A DNA stretch of 64,000 nt from Candidatus Melainabacteria bacterium. Lineage in GTDB: Bacteria; Cyanobacteriota; Vampirovibrionia; Obscuribacterales; Obscuribacteraceae. How positions within the stretch are numbered: the first letter of the stretch is position 1; the number at the start of each line of letters is the position of its first letter. The stretch lies in contig PLZS01000087.1 in assembly GCA_003153555.1 (NCBI GenBank), forward strand, positions 19,382-83,381, read 5' to 3'. The notes under the pieces were generated by a model, which was not told where the DNA came from, searched no databases, and worked only from the letters and a program-made list of their open reading frames with translations. A program made the translations under genes and the position numbers. Shown one piece after another: positions 1-9,156 of this stretch.

Positions 1-2
1 CA

Positions 3-659
3 GGTTTATGCGCAGAGGGTGCAGCCGATCCGAAACCAAGCAAGACCCGACTGACCGGAGGCGTCGTGCACAGTGAGCAGCTGCCTCCTGTGCCGGTCAA
101 CCAGATGCCTGGTAAGGTATTCAACCTTGCCGCGATGTTTGGACCCGCTAGTAAAGCGCCGGCGACTAAGTTTATCGTGCCTAATTGGCTCGCCGGGGTG
201 TGGGAGCGAACACAGTCGACCGAAACTAGTCGCGTCAATCTTGTTACGCATTTACGGTCACGCACCGGAGCCACGACAGTTGCCAAAGTCACTGATAAAT
301 TTGGCACCTTTACGGACGCACAAGGGCGCGTTTGGCAAATCTTCGATCCTCGAAAAGCAACAGGACAGATAGATCGCGGCACATTGATGGACTACCACCG
401 CGTTTCGACTTATGACTTGATAAGCAGAGGCGACAGAATAGCAATCGTGGAAGTTACCGCCTCCCATCTTGTCGTGAACAAAAAAACTCACAAAATTATT
501 TCCTCTTTTCAGGACGAGGAATTAAACACTTATACAGAATTGGCTGATGGTCAGTTGCGCACGGATAGTTCTGTGAAAGTCTTCGACGCCCACGGAAAAC
601 CGATTTATCTGACGCATTCGACGTCTCTAGAGTCACGTGTCGCTCCCTTTAAAGGCTGA
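3..659 (+). CDS. Secreted protein of unknown function, 5' end outside the window
   Basis: The frame is open from base 3 with no stop upstream, so the gene probably starts before the window. The first in-window start is GTG at 66 and has no good ribosome binding site. The residues before it (Leu-Cys-Ala-Glu-Gly-Ala-Ala) resemble the end of a signal peptide, which supports an exported protein of which roughly 218 codons are visible. The body is polar, with alternating hydrophobic/polar stretches suggesting beta structure. No domain is recognised. Stop TGA at 657-659. Confidence 0.6.
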   Translation, partial: GLCAEGAADPKPSKTRLTGGVVHSEQLPPVPVNQMPGKVFNLAAMFGPASKAPATKFIVPNWLAGVWERTQSTETSRVNLVTHLRSRTGATTVAKVTDKFGTFTDAQGRVWQIFDPRKATGQIDRGTLMDYHRVSTYDLISRGDRIAIVEVTASHLVVNKKTHKIISSFQDEELNTYTELADGQLRTDSSVKVFDAHGKPIYLTHSTSLESRVAPFKG

Positions 660-906
660 GCCAATCGGTCCTGCAGCGCTTAAATCGATTAAAAAAAACC
701 GTTGCCATCACAAGCTCCAACTTTTCCTTGTATGTGCGTGATTGAGGGCGCTACCGGGTAATAATAATGTAAGCGATGGTCTCGCTCCAACGAGTGTGAT
801 TGCTCCGTCTACGACTCATTGTCATAGAAGATATTTTTGCTGCCATCGGGGCAGGTAATTATCACCTGATCTTAATTTCTGTCATCCGAAAGGAAAGTCA
901 ACTGCC

Positions 907-3900
907 GTGCCATTCGATTTCTTAAAACCAAAACCAAAGCAAAGTGTTACACGTTACCCCACTGATTTTCTCCTGGGAGACCTGCTGGTGAGAGCGGGGC
1001 TAGTTTCGCAGCAGCAGCTCGACGAGGCCGTCAAGCTCGCGGGCAGCAAGAATGTTCACGTTGGTCAGATGCTGATCAACTTCCGCTACATCAGCCCGAG
1101 AGATTTGCAAGCGGCTGTAGACGCTCAGTCCATGCTGAGAGACCGAACAATTGACCATAATCTTGCGGCTGGTTGTCTGAAGATTGCTTGCAAAACAGGT
1201 ATGACTTTTGCTGAAGTGGTGCGCGATCAACACGCTGGCAGCAGCGAAGGTTTATCGAACAAGCTGGGAGAGCTTCTGTCTGAATCAGGGTTGGTGACAA
1301 AGGAGCAGCTTGCCAAGTCGATGCAGCGTAGTCAGGCGACAGGGCTGCCGCTTGGTCGAATACTGGTTTTGAATGGTGCTTTGAGTGACCCGATTTTGAC
1401 TATGGCGCTCGAGATCCAGGTGCGGATTCGCGACGGCATGATGACCAGAGATGAGGCCCTGGAAGCTCTCAGTGCTGCAGGTGGAACTGAGGGAGCAGAA
1501 CCAAAGTCAGAAGAAACGATGAGGATGACTATCCTTCAGCCCCGTAAGAAGGGAATTCGGCTAGGCGAACTGATGGTGCTGGCCGGACTGCTCAACGAAA
1601 CAGATGTGATGAATGCTCTTGAGCTGGGTTTGGTGAACAACCAGCAAATCGGACAAGTCTTGGTTGAACAGGGCTATGTTTCAGAAGAATTGCTGAATGC
1701 CGCCCTGGAACTGCAGAAGAGAGTCGATGAAGACAAACTGATGCCGCAGGATGCGGGCGAAGCGCTTGCAAAAATTAAGAGCACTGGGCAAGACGTTTCT
1801 CAAGTTCTAGAAAATATTGACAAGCAAGTTGCGGAAGCTGAGACGAAACAGATAGTTTCCTTCGACAAGATGCTCATGCTTGCTCGTGTTGTAACGCAGG
1901 ACGATATCGATAACGCTCTCGAAAAGTCGGCTAAGAATTCACAACTGCTTGCGAAAGTCTTGCACATGACTGGTTATATCGACGAGTTGACCATGCAGTG
2001 CGTTTTGCAGTGTTACACGATGATGTCGAATGGATTCCTCACACAAGATGATGCGATCGTTACTCTGGACTATTGCCTTAACCGTGAGGAAAAGATCAGC
2101 TTCGCCGAGGCATTATCGCACATCGGTTGGAACGCCACCTTGCCAATGCAAGTGCACGGTGCCACTTCTGTCGACATTTCTCAGGTTAAGCTGGGCTTGT
2201 TTGGAACTAAGGTAGACTCGGTGGAAACTGAGAGGAAGCCAGAGTTCAACGCATTTGCCATGCCGTCCAAGGCGGAGTTGGATGCTATTGCGGCTCCGTC
2301 CGTCTCGAAACCATTAACAGAAACAGAGCTCGAAGATGCAGTAGTTGCAGCCAGTGCGCTAGAACTTGGTGCAGAAGAACCGCGCGCTGAAGCTAGAGAA
2401 ACGTCTTCGCCATTGTCGGCACCACCTGAGCCACCACCAATGTTGGCTTCACTTTTGGACGACATGCTGCAGCAGTTTGATGAGAGTTCAGCGGAAGACC
2501 AGGTTGCTGTCGATAATTTCGTTGCTGAAGAGTTTGTAGCAGAGGAGTTTGTTGCCGAAGAATTTGTCTTTGAAGAACCAGCCCGAGATGATGCAATCCA
2601 AATTGAACAGTCTGAAGAGCCTGAAGATATCGTTGCTGAGTCGCAAGATGAAGAACAGCCGAGCTTGCTTGACTCGTTGCTTGATGGTTTGAATGAAGCC
2701 GCTGATGATGACGTGTTAGAACTGGCGGTGATGACTGCCAAGGATAAAGATGCTGCATCTCTAATTCTAGAGCACGAGCCTGACGTCGTCGAAGAAGAAT
2801 TGTCTAGTGCAGAAGCAGAGCCGGCTAGCCACGTAGAGCTGCGTAGTGCCGAGCCTAGTGCCGAAGAAAAGCCGGTGCACGTAGAGGAAGTGCCAAGTAT
2901 GTTGGGCAATTTGCTCGACGAAATAAGCGACGAAATAGATTTGAAAGCCTCCCTTGAAGAGGCTGCAGCATCCAAAGAGCGAACTTCTGAGCCGATGCCT
3001 CTCGAAAGCCTGTCGCTAAATAGTGAAACAGCCAGGGATCTGGAACGTAAGCGTGAATTGGACGAAGCGGCCCACAGCCATCATGGAGATTTTGAAAGTA
3101 AGGGCTCTCTAGGTCCGATGCTACTTAAAGATGATTACGAACCGTTCAATAGCGAACTTGCCAGTGAAGTAGCAGAAGCCAAGTTAACGCCCGAGCCCAT
3201 AGCCGAATTCACAGAAGAGTACAAGGAAGAGCCCAAAGAAGAGCTGACGGAAGAGTCTGTTGCTGATTCCACGGCGTCATACGACAATCTGCCGGCATTT
3301 TTCAAAGTTCTAATAGACCAAGAAGAGAAAGTAAAGACATCCGAACCGGTTCAGGCGTCCAACGAAGTTGAAGTTTCGGCGGCGGAAACAGAAGAAGTGT
3401 CAGCATCGGTTCCGGCTGTGGATGAGGTGCGAAGCGCATTAAGTAATGTTTTGGGTGGTGATGAGACTGAAGCTGCGGAGGTGGTGCCAGAGCCTGTTGC
3501 AAAACAAGAATATCCCGCCAACGAGAATAAATTGGTGTCACTATCGGAACTGCGGGGTCTCTTTTCATCCGAAAGGGGCACCAATGGTGGTGGCAAGGGC
3601 GCGGTTAAGCCAACGCCCGCCCCCTTAGAGCCGGCTCCTTTACTTGAGAAATTGTTGTCACGTGAAAGCGATCTGGATGCAGGCAAAGAGTCCGCGGCTT
3701 CAGCCGCCGTTGAAGAAGTAGCTGATGCGACAGCGCCGGAAGAATCTTTGTCCGAAGTTGCTTCGTCCGAAGTAGCAGTCTCGGATCTGACGACTGACGC
3801 AGCAGCGGCCGCAGATCTGACAACTGACACAGTGACACAAACGCATGAAGTCGAAGTTCCCGAGAATCAATTGGATCTGGCCGCCTCGATGGCACCGCCT

Positions 3901-6507
3901 GTAATGCCTGAAGATGACCGCTCTTCGCAGGGAAAAGAAGTCAAACCAGCTCGTGAATCTAAGAATTACCTTGAGAAGCAGTTCGACTTACGGGCTGTGA
4001 TGGAAGAGTTTGAAGCTGCTTCGACTCTTTTCGACAGTCACGAAAAGCTGACGGATGTTCCTGACAATAGTGATGACTACGAGAGAGATGATGATGTCAT
4101 TGAATCGCCTGTTTCGGCAGCGACTGAACATAGACAAGTCGACAATTTGGATGAAACGGATTCAATGAAGCAACTTCTGCAAGGAGCTGCTGCTGCAAAA
4201 GCTAAGATTGAAAATGAACCACTTTCCATGGCTGCGCCCGATTCAGTTGTGATCAGTGGTTCAGAGGAAGGGCGCGATGCCTTACCGGAAGTGAGTGCTT
4301 CTTCTGACGATTCGAACGACGCTTATTCATCCGTCTTGAAGGACATAATTGGAACGGAACGAGAAGCCAAAGAGCTGCCGTTAGAGATCAGTGAAATTGA
4401 CGATCTCTTTAATGCAGATACTGAAAAGAAAGCCGCCGAAGCGCTGCATGTTGTGGAGTTCGAAACGCCTAAGCTCGTTAGTGCACAGGAGTTATTGAGC
4501 CAACTTGAAGAAAGTATTGCCTCGATCCCGCCTGAAATTCAAAAAGTTGAGCCTCGAAGCGAGGCTGAGTCAATCGCGCTTAGGCTGATTGAGGAACTCG
4601 CTGAGAGCGTCAAAGCTGAGGAAATAGCCAGCACAACTGAGCCTGCGGTTGCTGAAGTTCCGCCGTCAGAAAAGTCAGAACGAGATCCTTTAGATGCAAT
4701 TGAGCCATATTCTTTTGCAAGAACTGAAAGTGCCGCCACTGAAAAAGCTGAACCAAAGACAGAATCGGTGAATGCCGCACCAGAACCTGCCATTATTTCT
4801 GTTTCAGACGAAGAGCATGAGGATGTTGATTCCCTCTTCTCGCGAGCTAAACCGGCTTATCAACCTGAGCCCGAGGCTAAACCAGCATTGGCTGCGGTCG
4901 CGGAAACAGCACCAATTGAAGAATCAAAGACTGTTCCTTCAGTAGAACCGATTGCGGCTTCGACATCTCAATCTCCGTTCCAGTCCATGATATTATCAAC
5001 GGTTGGTAAGTCAGCAACGGAGTCACCAATGTCTACCTCGGGTTCGTCGTCTGCAGCTGGCTCCACAGCCGCTGTTCCAGCCGTTGTAGTACCGATTTCT
5101 GAGCCAGTCGCCGAGTCTATTGTGACACCGCCTGTAGTTGAGGCAACGCTCGCAGAAACATCACAAGATATATACAAAGCGCCGGTAGTTGAGGCGCCAT
5201 CGGCTATACCACTGGTAGTTGAAGCGCCAATCGCAACACCTGTGGCGAAAACATCAGATCTCGAAGCACCAAGCGTTGAAATATCAGAGGCTAAGCCTCC
5301 GGTTGTTGAGACACAACTGGCTGAAGTGCACGATACACCAGTAGTTGCTTCGGCACCAATATCTGACACGCCGGTAGCTGATTCGCCAGTTGTCGAGACA
5401 CAAATAGCCAAACAGCCAGTTGTTGAAGCGTCAGTTGTAAAAGAACCTGAACCGATTGTAGCTCCTGCTCTCGAAGCACTTAAACCGCAGGCACCAGAAC
5501 CTGCCCCGCTGACACTGCCGGTGTTGAAGCCCGCAACTCCTCAAGAGTCTGTTCCGCTCCAAGCAGCTGCCGAAATTGTTGCACCACTGGCGGTGCCTCC
5601 AGTTATCGCTCCGGCGATGCCTGCAGCTGTAGCTCCGGCGATGCCTGCAGCTGTAGCTCCGGCGATGCCTGTAGCTGCAGTTGATCTTCCGTCAAGCACG
5701 GCTGGAAAAGCGGCGATCGAGGTGGTGGCACCGCAATCTGTGAGCACGCCAGCACCGGTTAAAGCTGCGGCCGCGCCTTCGTTCTGGGCTGAAGCTTTAT
5801 CCAAAGCTAATGTTGTAGAGGAGGCAGCTCCGCCAGTGGAGCCAGCGCCTAATCCTGCTGTTCTTCAGTCAGTAATTATCGCTCAGCTCGAAGCGCAAGT
5901 CTTACAAGCTGAAGGTGCCGCCGTTAGCGAAGGTGAAAAGGGTGTCGTGGTCGGCGCCAAAAATGATCTAAAGAGCGCACTAGGTGAAGCACTTGCTCGA
6001 CTTGCGGAAAGCTATTACGAGCAAGGCGATTACACCCAAGCTCAAGGCTTATATGAGCGAATCTTACTTCTTAAGCAGAACCAACTCGGTTCCAAGCATG
6101 AAGCACTAGGAGCCGATTTGACGAACTTGGCTGGCGTCTTGTGTGTGCAAGGTAAGTTTGCAGAAGCGGAACCTTATGTAAAACGAATCGCAACCATAAT
6201 CGAAGCCTCGGAGCCCGTGGACACATTGAGATTAGCTGGCTGTTTGAATACATTGGCCAGTGTTCTCTTCCAGCAAGGAAAGTTCCCTGAGTGCGAGCCG
6301 CTGTTAGAAAAGTCTCTCAAGTTGCGGCAAGAGAAGTTGGGTCCTGATCATGCTGATATTGCTGATACTTTGCGCGACTACGCTAAGTTGCTGCGCAAGT
6401 TGGGACGCAATGCTGATGCTGAATTGATGTACGCTCAAGCGAAGGCCATATTGGCAAAACGTCCTCGCCAAAATGCTCCCGCTGCTGCGCCAGCACCAAC
6501 TCCGTAG
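907..6507 (+). CDS. Giant protein: four tandem MshEN-like modules, long acidic disordered linker, C-terminal TPRs
   Basis: 1866 residues from GTG at 907, preceded by AGGAAAG. The N-terminus carries four tandem modules (about residues 20-90, 118-190, 217-290, 318-400). Each has two copies of an LGxxLxxxGxLxxxxLxxALxxQ-type motif separated by about five residues, followed by a helical segment. This is the layout of MshEN/GspE N-terminal domains, some of which bind cyclic di-GMP; module 4 is degenerate. No GspE-type ATPase follows. Residues about 440-1680 are Glu/Ala/Pro/Val-rich and look disordered, with perfect short repeats (VAEEF three times near 2520-2565; PAMPAAVA units near 5610-5670). 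Residues about 1686-1851 are TPRs of the kinesin-light-chain-like 42-residue type. There is no signal peptide. A cytoplasmic scaffold is inferred. A shorter four-module relative lies at 49569-50744. Confidence 0.85.
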   Translation: MPFDFLKPKPKQSVTRYPTDFLLGDLLVRAGLVSQQQLDEAVKLAGSKNVHVGQMLINFRYISPRDLQAAVDAQSMLRDRTIDHNLAAGCLKIACKTGMTFAEVVRDQHAGSSEGLSNKLGELLSESGLVTKEQLAKSMQRSQATGLPLGRILVLNGALSDPILTMALEIQVRIRDGMMTRDEALEALSAAGGTEGAEPKSEETMRMTILQPRKKGIRLGELMVLAGLLNETDVMNALELGLVNNQQIGQVLVEQGYVSEELLNAALELQKRVDEDKLMPQDAGEALAKIKSTGQDVSQVLENIDKQVAEAETKQIVSFDKMLMLARVVTQDDIDNALEKSAKNSQLLAKVLHMTGYIDELTMQCVLQCYTMMSNGFLTQDDAIVTLDYCLNREEKISFAEALSHIGWNATLPMQVHGATSVDISQVKLGLFGTKVDSVETERKPEFNAFAMPSKAELDAIAAPSVSKPLTETELEDAVVAASALELGAEEPRAEARETSSPLSAPPEPPPMLASLLDDMLQQFDESSAEDQVAVDNFVAEEFVAEEFVAEEFVFEEPARDDAIQIEQSEEPEDIVAESQDEEQPSLLDSLLDGLNEAADDDVLELAVMTAKDKDAASLILEHEPDVVEEELSSAEAEPASHVELRSAEPSAEEKPVHVEEVPSMLGNLLDEISDEIDLKASLEEAAASKERTSEPMPLESLSLNSETARDLERKRELDEAAHSHHGDFESKGSLGPMLLKDDYEPFNSELASEVAEAKLTPEPIAEFTEEYKEEPKEELTEESVADSTASYDNLPAFFKVLIDQEEKVKTSEPVQASNEVEVSAAETEEVSASVPAVDEVRSALSNVLGGDETEAAEVVPEPVAKQEYPANENKLVSLSELRGLFSSERGTNGGGKGAVKPTPAPLEPAPLLEKLLSRESDLDAGKESAASAAVEEVADATAPEESLSEVASSEVAVSDLTTDAAAAADLTTDTVTQTHEVEVPENQLDLAASMAPPVMPEDDRSSQGKEVKPARESKNYLEKQFDLRAVMEEFEAASTLFDSHEKLTDVPDNSDDYERDDDVIESPVSAATEHRQVDNLDETDSMKQLLQGAAAAKAKIENEPLSMAAPDSVVISGSEEGRDALPEVSASSDDSNDAYSSVLKDIIGTEREAKELPLEISEIDDLFNADTEKKAAEALHVVEFETPKLVSAQELLSQLEESIASIPPEIQKVEPRSEAESIALRLIEELAESVKAEEIASTTEPAVAEVPPSEKSERDPLDAIEPYSFARTESAATEKAEPKTESVNAAPEPAIISVSDEEHEDVDSLFSRAKPAYQPEPEAKPALAAVAETAPIEESKTVPSVEPIAASTSQSPFQSMILSTVGKSATESPMSTSGSSSAAGSTAAVPAVVVPISEPVAESIVTPPVVEATLAETSQDIYKAPVVEAPSAIPLVVEAPIATPVAKTSDLEAPSVEISEAKPPVVETQLAEVHDTPVVASAPISDTPVADSPVVETQIAKQPVVEASVVKEPEPIVAPALEALKPQAPEPAPLTLPVLKPATPQESVPLQAAAEIVAPLAVPPVIAPAMPAAVAPAMPAAVAPAMPVAAVDLPSSTAGKAAIEVVAPQSVSTPAPVKAAAAPSFWAEALSKANVVEEAAPPVEPAPNPAVLQSVIIAQLEAQVLQAEGAAVSEGEKGVVVGAKNDLKSALGEALARLAESYYEQGDYTQAQGLYERILLLKQNQLGSKHEALGADLTNLAGVLCVQGKFAEAEPYVKRIATIIEASEPVDTLRLAGCLNTLASVLFQQGKFPECEPLLEKSLKLRQEKLGPDHADIADTLRDYAKLLRKLGRNADAELMYAQAKAILAKRPRQNAPAAAPAPTP

Positions 6508-6508
6508 G

Positions 6509-7738
6509 CTATCCGCGTATTGGCAGTACTATGCTGAACACGGTGCCGGAATCAACTTTGCTGTGCACTTCCATTTTGCCTTTATGGGCATCAACTATTG
6601 CTTTCACGATGGATAAACCAAGCCCGACTCCTCCGGCGGATCTGGAACGAGATTTGTCCACGCGGTAAAAGCGGTCGAAGATGAGAGGCAGGCTTTCCGG
6701 CGGAATACCAATTCCTGTATCAGCCACTTTCAACTTTGCAAATCGTGGTGTGGTTTCGATTGAAATTACAACCGAGCCGCCGCTTTCAGTATATCGAAGC
6801 GCATTTTGCAAAAGGTTTGTCACTAGTCGTTTTAGTGACTCCGGGTCGCCATAAATCGGGGCGCTCTGCAAGTTGGCGCTCTTGAGCTCAACGCCCTTTG
6901 CCTTAAAAAGTTCGTCGAATTCTTCGAGTAAATTGCGCACCAGTTTGTCGAAATCCAAGGGAACTCTTTTTGTTTCCAGTTGGGGACTTTCCATTTTGGA
7001 CAAGAGCATGAGATCTTGCACCAACTTGCCCATGCGCTCCGTCGCTCGAGAAATGACAGCGAGTCTGCTTTCTGCCGCCTCGTTGGTTTGAACGTCAACT
7101 TCCATCGCTTCGGCATTGGCTTGGATGATTGTGATCGGCGTGCTCAATTCGTGACCGGCGTCGGTCATAAAGCGACGCAACACAAGTAAGCTCTCTTCCA
7201 GTGGCTGAGCTGCTTTGCTTGAAAACAAATATCCGGCGACACCAAGAGCAAACAAAAGAAATGGTGCCACGCAAGCCATTGTCATAGCGAATTGAACGGT
7301 TGTCTGATCGCGATGTCGCAAAGAGAGCTCAACTTGTAAGTAGCCGACAATTTTGCCCTCGTAAATTAAAGGTGTCGAGTGTACGAAAAACGCTTGATGG
7401 TTTACATGCACCTCGCCTTCTGTCCTGTAGAGCTCGGGTACACCTGCTGGTCCATGTTCCTCCACAACGTTTCCGCCAGGGCCAAATATTTGGATGGTCG
7501 GCAGCGATTTGAATGGGTGTTTTCGAAATGTCGTTGCCCATTCATGCAATGTTGGTGTGCCACTATTTAGTGCAATTGCCGGAACTATCTCCGACACAAG
7601 AGCATCGACTTCTTCTTTGATCACCGCCGACAGTCCCGCGTGAAACAGCCCGATCGCGCAAAATGTCGACAGTGCGTAAACAAGAGTGGTGAGGCTTACA
7701 AACCAAAAGGTGAGACGCCAGCGCAAGCTGGGGAACAT
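6509..7738 (-). CDS. Membrane sensor histidine kinase
   Basis: 409 residues. A transmembrane segment at about residues 13-38, an extracytoplasmic sensor region of about 110 residues and a second transmembrane segment at about 151-173 precede the HisKA domain, with phospho-acceptor His196 in an H-box (DAGHELSTPI). The ATPase domain shows the N box (NLLQNALRY), G1 (DTGIGIP), F box (FDRFYRVD) and G2 (GVGLGLSIVKAI). All catalytic motifs are intact. The ATG overlaps the stop of the upstream response regulator by one base (TAATG), so the two are translationally coupled and form a standard two-component system. The stop codon faces that of the giant MshEN/TPR gene one base away. The signal sensed cannot be read from the sequence. 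Confidence 0.93.
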   Translation of the reverse strand: MFPSLRWRLTFWFVSLTTLVYALSTFCAIGLFHAGLSAVIKEEVDALVSEIVPAIALNSGTPTLHEWATTFRKHPFKSLPTIQIFGPGGNVVEEHGPAGVPELYRTEGEVHVNHQAFFVHSTPLIYEGKIVGYLQVELSLRHRDQTTVQFAMTMACVAPFLLFALGVAGYLFSSKAAQPLEESLLVLRRFMTDAGHELSTPITIIQANAEAMEVDVQTNEAAESRLAVISRATERMGKLVQDLMLLSKMESPQLETKRVPLDFDKLVRNLLEEFDELFKAKGVELKSANLQSAPIYGDPESLKRLVTNLLQNALRYTESGGSVVISIETTPRFAKLKVADTGIGIPPESLPLIFDRFYRVDKSRSRSAGGVGLGLSIVKAIVDAHKGKMEVHSKVDSGTVFSIVLPIRG

Positions 7739-8412
7739 TACGGTGACTCAATCTTATAGCCAACACCATGGACGGTGCGAATGAATGATTCCTTCCCCTC
7801 ACCGCCGAGTTTTTTTCTGAGAATTTTGATGTAAGTTCGGATCGTGTCAGAGGAAGCAAGCGTATCTGATGCCCAGACTCTATCTAAAATTGCCTCAGCG
7901 CTAAAAACCTGATTGGGATGGCGCATAAAAAATTCGAGCAAGCTAAATTCGCGGGGCACGAAATGAATCTCTTCTCCGTTCAATGTTACGGTCCGTGCGA
8001 CAACATCGAGAACGAGCTGACCGACTCGAAGTTCTCTGCTTGTTGCTTGGGTGTGACGACGCAACAACGCGCGTATACGTGCGGACAATTCCTTAAGATG
8101 GAATGGCTTTGTTAGATAATCGTCAGCGCCAGCATCAAGCCCCGATTCTTTGTCTTCAACGCTATTTTTAGCGGTCAACATAAGGATTGGAGTGACGCCT
8201 CCATCTTCGCGAAACCGCTTACAAACCTCCATTCCGTTCACTCCTGGAATCATCAAGTCCAGAACGATGGCATCAAACTTGTAAACCTTCAGTCGTTCTA
8301 AAGCCTCTAGTCCATTATCGACTAGCTCAACAAGATACTGCTCGCGGCTCAGCCAGTCCCTGATTGGGATTGAGAGATCGTGTTCATCTTCTACTACTAA
8401 TATTTTAGTCAT
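7738..8412 (-). CDS. OmpR/PhoB-type response regulator
   Basis: 224 residues. The receiver domain has acidic residues near Glu8/Asp9, phospho-acceptor Asp52 (IVLDLMIPG), conserved Thr (MLTAKN) and Lys (LTKPFH). A winged-helix DNA-binding domain (about residues 125-222) ends in the typical VHGVGYKIE strand. It is the first gene of an operon with the histidine kinase at 6509-7738. It is closely similar to the orphan regulator at 60615-61292, sharing the MRHPNQVFSAEA motif in the DNA-binding domain, so the two are paralogues and may recognise related sites. Confidence 0.94.
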   Translation of the reverse strand: MTKILVVEDEHDLSIPIRDWLSREQYLVELVDNGLEALERLKVYKFDAIVLDLMIPGVNGMEVCKRFREDGGVTPILMLTAKNSVEDKESGLDAGADDYLTKPFHLKELSARIRALLRRHTQATSRELRVGQLVLDVVARTVTLNGEEIHFVPREFSLLEFFMRHPNQVFSAEAILDRVWASDTLASSDTIRTYIKILRKKLGGEGKESFIRTVHGVGYKIESP

Positions 8413-8659
8413 TTGTGATCTTATTCCAGCCGGTCAACGCTTACCAATTTTACTCTCTAATGTGTGTATCTTTCATGAAGGTCGTCGCGCTCGACAACAT
8501 TGTTTTATTCCTTGTTTTGTAAGTTTCAGTTTACGCAGGTTTTACAACAAAAGTAGTTTCGCCTCACGAAAGCTACACGATGCGAAGACTACTATGAAAC
8601 TACACACCGACAAGTTCGGAAATTTACTGGGAATACCAAACACTGATGGAGAGCCAATC

Positions 8660-8845
8660 ATGAATAAATCACTAGTATCATTAATTGTACTTGGAGCCAT
8701 TGCAATTTCAGCACCGGCATTTGCGAAGTCTTCGCCAGCGGTTCCTGCAAAAGGCGCAAAGATCGTTACAAGCAAGACTACATCAAAGGTTGCAGCACCT
8801 CTAAAGCACAAGCATGCTAAGGCATCCATCAAAAGAACGAAATAA
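8660..8845 (+). CDS. Small secreted Lys-rich peptide
   Basis: 61 residues from ATG at 8660, with GGAG 8-9 bases upstream; the open frame extends further back but lacks a better start. Residues 1-22 form a clear signal peptide ending in Ala-Phe-Ala. The mature peptide of about 39 residues is rich in Lys, Ala, Ser and Thr and very basic, with a His/Lys cluster near the C-terminus (KHKHAK). No family is recognised. A cell-surface or periplasmic basic peptide is inferred. It is divergent from the two-component operon, so it is a candidate target of that regulator. Confidence 0.65.
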   Translation: MNKSLVSLIVLGAIAISAPAFAKSSPAVPAKGAKIVTSKTTSKVAAPLKHKHAKASIKRTK

Positions 8846-8865
8846 CTTTTCGCTTAAAAGATTCG

Positions 8866-8900
8866 GAGGGCAGCGGTGCTAATTTGGTGCGGCTGCTCTC
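8866..8900 (+). terminator. Hairpin after the small secreted peptide gene
   Basis: A 9-bp stem (GAGGGCAGC pairing with GCTGCTCTC, one G-U pair) begins 20 bases after the stop at 8845. There is no long T tract, so it may be a weak terminator or a transcript-stabilising hairpin. The rest of 8901-9156 holds no gene I can support. Confidence 0.4.
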
Positions 8901-9156
8901 TTGGCGTCATGGCTAGTCACTTTGAGTCGGTCTAATAACGGAATCGAAAATTTATTGTTGCACCAGATGTGACACCACTTAAGTTGCTTGTTGAATTGGG
9001 TTCAGATTTTTCTTTCTTGCATAACAACTTTCAGATCAAGTCTTGCGCTGTCAGTTTCGCGTAAGGTTCAGTCTCCTTGCGCCTTTCGACGAAGACTAAT
9101 TTTAAGTGATTAGGGCCATCTAACTCTGGATCGCTTGTGCTGTAAGGATGGTGTAA

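Noticed and set aside
860..900. GTCAT and GTCAA before the giant gene as a possible Pho box
   Set aside because: Spacing is not 11 bases and the second copy overlaps the ribosome binding site.
2181..2975. 264-codon minus-strand open frame inside the giant protein gene, and similar Ser/Ala-rich frames at 3351-3830 and 4968-5411
   Set aside because: These are antisense shadows of the Glu/Ala/Val-rich coding frame, with biased composition and no ribosome binding sites.
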